Shown here: piece by piece, positions 58,569-64,000 of the stretch
Position numbering within the stretch: the stretch's first letter is position 1
Layout: every line of letters starts with the position of its first letter
Source: Allobosea thiooxidans
GTDB taxonomy: Bacteria; Pseudomonadota; Alphaproteobacteria; Rhizobiales; Beijerinckiaceae
Length of the DNA: 64,000 nucleotides
Assembly: GCF_900168195.1 (NCBI RefSeq)
Contig: NZ_FUYX01000001.1
Location: 186,001 to 250,000 of the forward strand
Direction: 5' to 3'
Translations under genes and position numbers: made by a program
Notes under the pieces: model-generated
Told to the model about the DNA's origin: nothing
Databases searched by the model: none
Seen by the model: the letters and a program-made list of their open reading frames with translations, nothing else

Positions 58569-59324
58569 ATGAACATCTCCGGCAACACCATCCTGATCAC
58601 CGGCGGCGGCTCCGGCATCGGCCGCGCGCTCGCCGAGGCGTTGCACGCCAGGGGCAACAAGGTCATCGTCGCCGGCCGCCGCGAAGCGGTGCTCGGCGCG
58701 GTCACCACGGCCAATCCCGGCATGGAATCGATGCTGCTCGACATCCAGGACAAGGCCGATATCGAGGCCTTCGCCCGGCAGGTGGTCGAGCGCTTCCCGA
58801 AGCTCGATGCCGTGTTGAACAATGCCGGCATCATGAAGCCGGAAAACGTCCCGGCCGCCGACAACCTCGCCATCGCCGAGGAGACGATCGCGACCAACCT
58901 GCTCGGTCCCATCCGGCTAACGACGGCGCTGCTGCCGCACCTCCTGAAGCAGCCCCGCGCCACGGTGCTCACCGTCTCCTCGGGCCTGGCCTTCGTGCCG
59001 CTGGCGGCGACGCCGACCTACTCCGCGACCAAGGCCGCGATCCATTCCTGGTCGATCGGCCTGCGCGAGCAGCTCAAGAGCACGTCTGTCGAGGTCGTCG
59101 AGATCGCGCCGCCCTATGTGCAGACCGAGCTGCTCGGCCCGCACCAGGCGGTCGACCCGGCCGCGATGCCGCTGGCCGAATTCATCTCCGAGGTGATGAC
59201 GATCCTCGAAACCCAACCCGAGGCCAACGAGGTCATCGTCGAGCGCTGCAAGCCGCTGCGCCATGCCGAGGCGAACAGCCAGTTCGCGCAGGTCTTCGCC
59301 GCGCTGAACGCCCAGCACGCCTGA
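58569..59324 (+). CDS. short-chain dehydrogenase/reductase
   Basis: 251 residues. NAD(P)-binding ITGGGSGIGRALAEAL (TGxxxGxG, residues 11-18), NNAG (about 86), catalytic Ser in LTVSSGLAF and the YxxxK in YSATKAAIHSW. Close to the DltE/YdfG-like classical SDR group. It is divergent from the HxlR-type gene, which probably controls it. The substrate is unknown. Confidence 0.9.
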   Translation: MNISGNTILITGGGSGIGRALAEALHARGNKVIVAGRREAVLGAVTTANPGMESMLLDIQDKADIEAFARQVVERFPKLDAVLNNAGIMKPENVPAADNLAIAEETIATNLLGPIRLTTALLPHLLKQPRATVLTVSSGLAFVPLAATPTYSATKAAIHSWSIGLREQLKSTSVEVVEIAPPYVQTELLGPHQAVDPAAMPLAEFISEVMTILETQPEANEVIVERCKPLRHAEANSQFAQVFAALNAQHA

Positions 59325-59334
59325 ACGACGCACC

Positions 59335-60129
59335 TCAGGCGACGGCGGCGATGTCGAGCGCGAAGACGGCGCGGTTCCGGCCCTGCGCCTTCGCCCGGTA
59401 GAGCTGCTCGTCGGCCTCGATGACCAGTTCGTCGAGCGCCGCGCCGCCGGCCTGGCCGGCGGCGCCGATGCTCACCGTCAGGCCGATCGCCCTGCCGCCG
59501 GGAGCCTCGATCTTCAGCCTCCGGACCGCATCGAGAATCCGCAGCGCGGCGGGGCGCGCATCGGGCAGCGCGATGCCGGGGAGATAGACGGCGAATTCCT
59601 CGCCGCCGAAGCGCCCCGACAGTCCGCCCCTGCCGACGGCCCCGGCGATCGCCTTCGCCAGCCGGCGCAGCACATCGTCCCCGACCGGATGGCCGAAGCG
59701 GTCGTTGATCTGCTTGAAATGGTCGGCATCGATGAAGAGCAGCGTGCCCTGCCCGCCCCCGCTTATCGCTTCATCGAGCGCCGCGAGGAAGCTCTCGCGA
59801 TTGAGCATCCCGGTCAGGCCATCGCGGCGCGCCTTTTCCAGAAGGGCATCATGCGCGGCGGAGAGCTCTCGATGCGTCTCCTCGAGTTCGCCATGCAGCC
59901 GCGCGATCTCGGCAAAGGCGTCGCGCAGCCGCTGCCCCTGCCAGAACTGCCAGGCGCTCACAGGCCAGGCGATCAGGAGCGGGCACAGGATGCACATCAG
60001 CCAGGCATTGCCGTCGACCACGCCGCCGAGCATCGGCACGATCGTCACCGCGATGCCGAGCGAAGCCGCGATCGACAGCAATGTCGCAAGGCTGGCCTTG
60101 AGGATGATGCGGCACGTCGAGGAGGTCAT
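59335..60129 (-). CDS. membrane-anchored diguanylate cyclase
   Basis: 264 residues from ATG 60129. Two N-terminal membrane helices (IILKASLATLLSIAASLGIA and WLMCILCPLLIAWPVSAW) are followed by a short coiled coil (LHGELEETHRELSAAHDALL). The GGDEF domain follows with FLAALDEAI, LFIDADHFKQIND and the active-site loop FGGEEF. A GGEEF motif is catalytically competent for cyclic-di-GMP synthesis. A stretch like an inhibitory RxxD motif is not obvious upstream of it. The sensory input is probably the membrane part. Confidence 0.88.
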   Translation of the reverse strand: MTSSTCRIILKASLATLLSIAASLGIAVTIVPMLGGVVDGNAWLMCILCPLLIAWPVSAWQFWQGQRLRDAFAEIARLHGELEETHRELSAAHDALLEKARRDGLTGMLNRESFLAALDEAISGGGQGTLLFIDADHFKQINDRFGHPVGDDVLRRLAKAIAGAVGRGGLSGRFGGEEFAVYLPGIALPDARPAALRILDAVRRLKIEAPGGRAIGLTVSIGAAGQAGGAALDELVIEADEQLYRAKAQGRNRAVFALDIAAVA

Positions 60130-60230
60130 GGTCCAGCCCCCGTAGCGGGGATTGCTGAACGTTGGGTTTCGCAGCGGCAACGCCGGCCATTTCCGATGAC
60201 AGCGGCGGGCGCGCCTGCTAAGCCCGCGCC

Positions 60231-61178
60231 ATGCGCGAAGGCCTCCTGCCGGCGACGGTCGCGACCGTCCTCGAACTCTCCACCTCGGGCGAGAAGGCCC
60301 GGGCCCTGACCGAACTGCTCGGCGAGATCTTCGATCCGACCGAGACCGCGATCTCGGCCTTCGAGCTCGAGGAAGGCGTCACCACGCTCTCGCTGAACGC
60401 GCCCTGGAAGGTCGAGATCTATTTCGCCAACCATCCCGACGAAGAGGCGGTGCGCGACCTGCTGCGGCCGATCGTCGGCGATGCCGTCGACACCACCCCC
60501 TTCACCACGGTGAACACGCGGGACTGGGTCGCGACCAGTCTCGAGGGCTTGAAGCCGGTGCGCGCCGGCCGCGTCATCGTCCATGGCGCGCATGACCGCG
60601 ATGTCGTGCGGGTCAACGACGTCGCCATCGAGATCGAGGCGGCGCTCGCCTTCGGCACCGGCCATCACGGCACCACCTCGGGCTGCCTGATGGCGCTCGA
60701 CGCCGCGCTGAAGAAGCGCCGGCCACGCCACGCGCTCGATGTCGGCACCGGCACGGGCATCCTGGCACTGGCGCTCGCCAAGCAGATCAAGCGCAAGGTC
60801 GTCGCCGGCGACATCGATGCGGTCGCAGTCGAAGTCTCCGCCCATAACGCGCGGCTCAACCACGCGCCCAACGCGCTCGATCTCTATGTCGCGCCGGGGC
60901 TGCGCCATGCCAAGGCCAATCGCCCGGGCCGCTTCGACCTCGTCTTCGCCAATATCCTGGCCGGGCCGCTGCGGCAGCTCGCGCCCTCGATCGCGCGCGT
61001 GCTCTCGCGGGACGGCACGCTGATCCTGTCCGGGCTGCTCGCCATGGACGTCGCCGGCGTGGCCTCGGCCTACCGCCACCACGGCATCTATCTCGTCAGT
61101 CAATCGCTGCGCGAGGGCTGGGCGACGCTGGTCATGAAAAAAGGCGGCGCAGCCCCGAGGCTCCGCCGCCCTGCCTGA
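60231..61178 (+). CDS. prmA: ribosomal protein L11 methyltransferase
   Basis: 315 residues. The N-terminal substrate domain is followed by the SAM-binding domain: FGTGHHGTTSGCL, DVGTGTGILALA (motif I) and VFANILAGPLRQL, whose NILA is the family's catalytic NPPY-like motif. It trimethylates L11 lysines and the N-terminus. PrmA also appears in this genomic place in related alphaproteobacteria. The C-terminal end (GGAAPRLRRPA) is lineage-specific. Confidence 0.93.
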   Translation: MREGLLPATVATVLELSTSGEKARALTELLGEIFDPTETAISAFELEEGVTTLSLNAPWKVEIYFANHPDEEAVRDLLRPIVGDAVDTTPFTTVNTRDWVATSLEGLKPVRAGRVIVHGAHDRDVVRVNDVAIEIEAALAFGTGHHGTTSGCLMALDAALKKRRPRHALDVGTGTGILALALAKQIKRKVVAGDIDAVAVEVSAHNARLNHAPNALDLYVAPGLRHAKANRPGRFDLVFANILAGPLRQLAPSIARVLSRDGTLILSGLLAMDVAGVASAYRHHGIYLVSQSLREGWATLVMKKGGAAPRLRRPA

Positions 61179-61220
61179 CCTCCGGCGCTGTCGGAAGCGC
61201 GAGGTCGTTACTCTTCGACG

Positions 61221-61349
61221 TCAGAAGTCGATATGGCCGTACTTGCGCTCGGCCTCGGCCTGGAGGCTGCGAGCATCGTGCCAGACGGCGGCGGCGAACT
61301 TCGCCGCATCGACGATCTGCTCGACGACATGCTTGATGATGGCGATCAT
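61221..61349 (-). CDS. 42-residue conserved-looking small protein
   Basis: The frame reads MIAIIKHVVEQIVDAAKFAA then AVWHDARSLQAEAERKYGHIDF. It is one amphipathic helix with regular hydrophobic spacing, ending in a charged tail. AGGATCACAACC precedes the ATG at 61349. Small proteins of this helical type occur in Hyphomicrobiales next to similar short genes. The function is unknown. Confidence 0.55.
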   Translation of the reverse strand: MIAIIKHVVEQIVDAAKFAAAVWHDARSLQAEAERKYGHIDF

Positions 61350-61402
61350 GGTTGTGATCCTGGATGTTGCCGGCGCGCGGCTTGGCCGCGACGGCCGGGA
61401 AT

Positions 61403-61648
61403 TCAGCGGTTGAAAGGCAGCGAGACGTCGCTCGACAACGTCGCGGACGGGTAACCGCCCAGGACGATCTCAGCCTCGTTGACGAGGAGGTTGCGGGCGC
61501 GCAGCTCGCGGGCGGCGGAGCGTTTGCGGCTCTCGATCAGCGCGGCATAGAGGCGCTGCATCACACCCGGCTTGTCGGCCTTGCGGGCCGTGGTCTCGGC
61601 CGCCACCGCTACGGGCAGCACATCGGCGTTGTTCAACACATAGGTCAT
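61403..61648 (-). CDS. hypothetical 81-residue protein
   Basis: It starts MTYVLNNADVLPVAVAAETT with GGAGATGGACCC upstream of the ATG. The centre is a basic helix (MQRLYAALIESRKRSAARELR), and the C-terminal end (LGGYPSATLSSDVSLPF) is polar. The layout resembles the small alphaproteobacterial DUF1127-like proteins, but the match is not firm. It is transcribed away from two palindromic operators at 61722-61757, which it may share with pepP. Confidence 0.55.
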   Translation of the reverse strand: MTYVLNNADVLPVAVAAETTARKADKPGVMQRLYAALIESRKRSAARELRARNLLVNEAEIVLGGYPSATLSSDVSLPFNR

Positions 61649-61721
61649 GGGTCCATCTCCGAAAAACGAAGGACAGTCCCGGTCGCTTCCTCGTTCTCTT
61701 ATGCGACTAAGGTGGGATCAT

Positions 61722-61757
61722 TTCGCACCTGCGAGAAGATATGTTCGCATATGCGAG
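61722..61757. promoter_or_regulatory. two identical-type palindromic operators
   Basis: TTCGCA-CC-TGCGAG (61722-61735) and TTCGCA-TA-TGCGAG (61744-61757) are 14-bp near-palindromes 22 bp apart, two helical turns. A half-site (TATGCGAC, 61700-61707) lies before them. They stand in an AT-rich promoter region between divergent genes (61648 minus, 61946 plus). The regulator is unknown. Confidence 0.6.
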
Positions 61758-61945
61758 ATATGCAGAAAACGCATGCAATTGGCCCATTGGCGTTAATATT
61801 TGCGTTGATTGCATAACCAAATGGCACAATGCAGCTCGGACAGGCAGCGCGGCCCCACCGGACGGGCATCGCCGCGCCGACGCATTTGCGCTGGCGCTTT
61901 CACCGGCGGGGCGCGACGATGCCGCACGCCATTCCGGACCCTGCC

Positions 61946-63781
61946 ATGACCGATTCGACCTTGCCGACCTGCCGCTTCCAGTCCTTTTCCGAGCCGAGCG
62001 ACCCCAGGCAGGTCGCGGGCCGGGTCACCGCCCTGCGCCAGGCACTGGCGGCGCAGGGCCTCGACGGCTTCGTGATCCCGCGCGCCGACGAGCATCAGGG
62101 CGAATATGTCCCGGCCCATATGGCCCGGCTCGCCTGGTTGACCGGCTTCACCGGCTCGGCCGGCAATGCCGTGGTGCTGGCAGACAAGGCGGCGCTGATC
62201 GTCGACGGCCGCTACACCATCCAGTCCGCCGAGCAGACGGACACCGCGGTCGTCACGCCGGTGCGCATGGAGGACACGCCGCTGGAGCGCTGGATCGAGC
62301 AGAATCTGCCGGCCGGCGGCAAGCTCGGCTACGATCCCTGGCTGCACACCGTCGATGGCGTCGCCAGGCTGGAGAAGGCCGCCGCGGCGGCGGGCGGCAG
62401 CCTCGTTGCCCTCTCCGCCAATCCGGTCGACGCACTCTGGTCGGACCGCCCGGCAGCGCCCTCCGCGCCGGTCAAGGCGCACCCGGCCGCCTATGCCGGC
62501 GAGACCCCGGCCGCCAAGCTCGACCGCATCCGCAAAGCGTTGGCCGAGGCGAAGGTCGATGCCCTCGTGGTGTCGGATCCGCACGCGCTGGCCTGGGTGT
62601 TCAACATCCGCGGCGGCGATGTCGAGCACACGCCGCTGCCGCTCGGCTACGCCATCGTCCCGCGCGAAGGCCGCCCGACCGTCTTCCTCGCGCCGGAGAA
62701 GATCACCAACGAAGCCGGCGATGCCATCGGCGCGGTCGGCGAGATCGCCGCCCCGGCAGCCCTCGAGGAGCAATTGAAGAAGCTCGGCGCGGCCAAGGCG
62801 AAGGTCCGCCTCGATGCGACGACCGCCGCCTCGGCCCTGGCGACGCTGATCCGCGACGCCGGCGGCACGCCCGATGCCGGCACCGACCCGATCGCGCTGA
62901 TGAAGGCGCGCAAGAACACGGCCGAGCTGAACGGCGCCCGCGCCGCCCATCTGCGCGACGGCGCGGCGATGACGAACTACCTCTCCTGGCTGGCGCGCGA
63001 GGCGCCGAAGGGCCGCTTGACCGAGATCGACGCCGTCGCGGCGCTCGAAGCCGAGCGGCTCCGGACCGGGCTGCTCAAGGACGTCTCCTTCACGACGATC
63101 GCCGGCGCCGGCCCCAACGCCGCCCTGCCGCATTACCGCGTCAGCGAAGCGACCAACCGCAAGCTGGAGCCCGGCATCTTCCTGGTCGATTCAGGCGGCC
63201 AGTACGAGGACGGCACCACCGACATCACCCGCACCATCGTCATCGGCGAGCCCAGCGCCGAGATGCGGGATCGCTATACCCGCGTGCTCAAGGGCCATGT
63301 CGCGATCTCGCGGCTGGTCTTCGTCAAGGGCACCTCGGGGGCGCAGCTCGATGCCTTCGCCCGCCTGCCGCTCTGGCAGGGCGGCTTCGACTTCGACCAC
63401 GGCACCGGCCACGGCGTCGGCAGCTATCTCTCGGTGCATGAGGGGCCGCAGCGCCTGTCCAAGCTGGGCACCACGCCGCTGGAGCCGGGCATGATCCTCT
63501 CCAACGAGCCCGGCTACTACAAGCAGGGCGAATACGGCATCCGCATCGAGAACCTGATCGTGGTCGAGGAGCGCCAGATCCCCGGCGCCGAGCGCGTGAT
63601 CTACGGCTTCGAAACGATCACCTGGTGCCCCTATGAGCGGGCACTGATCGAGAAGGGCATGCTCGATGCCGGCGAGATCGCCTGGATCGATGCCTACCAC
63701 GCCGAGGTCTGGGAGAAGCTTTCGCCGCAGGTCTCGGGCGAGGCGAAGGCCTGGCTGGAGAAGGCCTGCCGGCCGCTGTGA
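61946..63781 (+). CDS. pepP: aminopeptidase P (Xaa-Pro aminopeptidase)
   Basis: 611 residues from ATG 61946 (ATG 61919 is possible). Three-domain eukaryote-like form: two creatinase N-domains and the M24 pita-bread domain. Metal ligands are FLVDSGGQYEDGTTDITRT (two Asp), HGTGHGVGSYLSVHEGP (His), SNEPGYYKQGEYGIRIENL (Glu) and a final Glu in the closing FETITWCPYE region. It removes N-terminal residues preceding proline using Mn2+ or similar ions. The length is normal for this large subclass. Confidence 0.92.
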   Translation: MTDSTLPTCRFQSFSEPSDPRQVAGRVTALRQALAAQGLDGFVIPRADEHQGEYVPAHMARLAWLTGFTGSAGNAVVLADKAALIVDGRYTIQSAEQTDTAVVTPVRMEDTPLERWIEQNLPAGGKLGYDPWLHTVDGVARLEKAAAAAGGSLVALSANPVDALWSDRPAAPSAPVKAHPAAYAGETPAAKLDRIRKALAEAKVDALVVSDPHALAWVFNIRGGDVEHTPLPLGYAIVPREGRPTVFLAPEKITNEAGDAIGAVGEIAAPAALEEQLKKLGAAKAKVRLDATTAASALATLIRDAGGTPDAGTDPIALMKARKNTAELNGARAAHLRDGAAMTNYLSWLAREAPKGRLTEIDAVAALEAERLRTGLLKDVSFTTIAGAGPNAALPHYRVSEATNRKLEPGIFLVDSGGQYEDGTTDITRTIVIGEPSAEMRDRYTRVLKGHVAISRLVFVKGTSGAQLDAFARLPLWQGGFDFDHGTGHGVGSYLSVHEGPQRLSKLGTTPLEPGMILSNEPGYYKQGEYGIRIENLIVVEERQIPGAERVIYGFETITWCPYERALIEKGMLDAGEIAWIDAYHAEVWEKLSPQVSGEAKAWLEKACRPL

Positions 63782-63809
63782 TCGACGCCTTTCCGCTAGG
63801 CTAATTCCT

Positions 63810-63836
63810 GGCCGCCGGAAGTATTTTCCGGCGGCC
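63810..63836 (+). terminator. hairpin after pepP
   Basis: GGCCGCCGGAA and TTCCGGCGGCC form a perfect 11-bp stem with a five-base loop, 29 bases after the pepP stop. It lacks a clear T-run on the plus strand. Confidence 0.55.
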
Positions 63837-63974
63837 AAAGGCGGAATATGCCAGATCTCATACGATAACGCTACGGCAGGCGACGAAAAGTAATGGACGC
63901 AAATCCCCGATGCGATAACGTATTTTCCGGCTCGATCTGCCGCCATGTCGAAGCGAAACAAAGAGGGATATGCC

Positions 63975-64000
63975 ATGCCCCTGAAGCTTGTACTGGCCGT
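63975..64000 (+). CDS. start of a gene running off the window
   Basis: GAGGGATATGCC precedes the ATG at 63975, followed by MPLKLVLA. Only eight residues are visible, so no product can be named. The hydrophobic start is compatible with a signal peptide. Confidence 0.4.

Noticed and set aside
1..64000. CRISPR arrays, rRNA and tRNA genes
   Set aside because: No spaced direct-repeat array, rRNA segment or complete tRNA cloverleaf was noticed by eye. The only tRNA-like structures are the tmRNA parts. No covariance search was possible.

Overview
The window comes from a GC-rich alphaproteobacterium, most likely a Hyphomicrobiales member close to Bosea or Methylobacterium. The evidence is a circularly permuted two-piece tmRNA gene next to sspB, DUF4169/ribbon-helix-helix genes, btaAB betaine-lipid genes, and Bosea-like core genes such as fumC, prmA and pepP. 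The genus is an inference. It was not checked against any database.

Bases 1 to about 40,600 look like the right part of an integrated genomic island. The right junction lies inside the acceptor half of the chromosomal ssrA gene. The left end and any integrase are outside the window. From 3 to 25.9 kb the island is a copper and heavy-metal module. It holds two multicopper oxidases, a CusAB-type RND pump in a translationally coupled operon (fixH-like, cusB, cusA, a 43-residue membrane peptide, DUF411, Crp-family regulator), a Cys-rich Csp-like copper-storage protein, two DUF305 proteins, a two-component system facing a lipoprotein/TolC/oxidase/cupredoxin/CusF run, a Cu-type P1B ATPase, a YncE-like beta-propeller, Spy/CpxP-like proteins, a CopZ-like HMA protein and a second DUF411 gene. 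Three CueR-type promoters are visible but no cueR gene. Three TGTTACA-type direct repeats mark likely targets of the response regulator.

From 25,874 to 31,554 lies a complete IS1595-family transposon carrying merR / merT-merP-merA-merB. It has 23-bp terminal inverted repeats (one mismatch) and an 8-bp target duplication (GATCGTCG). It is inserted in the 3' end of the second DUF411 gene. The missing last 14 codons of that gene survive intact on the far side of the transposon.

From 31.6 to 40.0 kb is a defence-like region. A three-gene ABC-three-component (ABC-3C) operon encodes a nuclease-like effector, a middle component and a Rad50/SMC-like ATPase. An XRE regulator with palindromic operators comes next. 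A divergent cluster follows with a ParA-like protein lacking a proper P-loop, a soluble FtsH-like AAA/M41 protease, a 116-residue protein and a metallophosphoesterase. The island then carries its own diverged but complete-looking ssrA copy (about 40.04-40.35 kb), followed by the interrupted native ssrA (40.58-40.86 kb).

From 40.9 to 64 kb is ordinary chromosomal backbone. It contains sspB (the tmRNA-tag adaptor, directly beside ssrA), fumC, two small conserved genes, a large AsmA-family protein, an FAD-linked dehydrogenase, a thioesterase, a potassium-channel-like protein, btaAB behind a Pho-box-like site, msrB, an AidB-like acyl-CoA dehydrogenase, a UvrD/PcrA helicase, a GNAT, an HxlR regulator with a divergent SDR, a diguanylate cyclase, prmA, two small proteins and an aminopeptidase P. 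Several short palindromic intergenic repeats occur here and not in the island.
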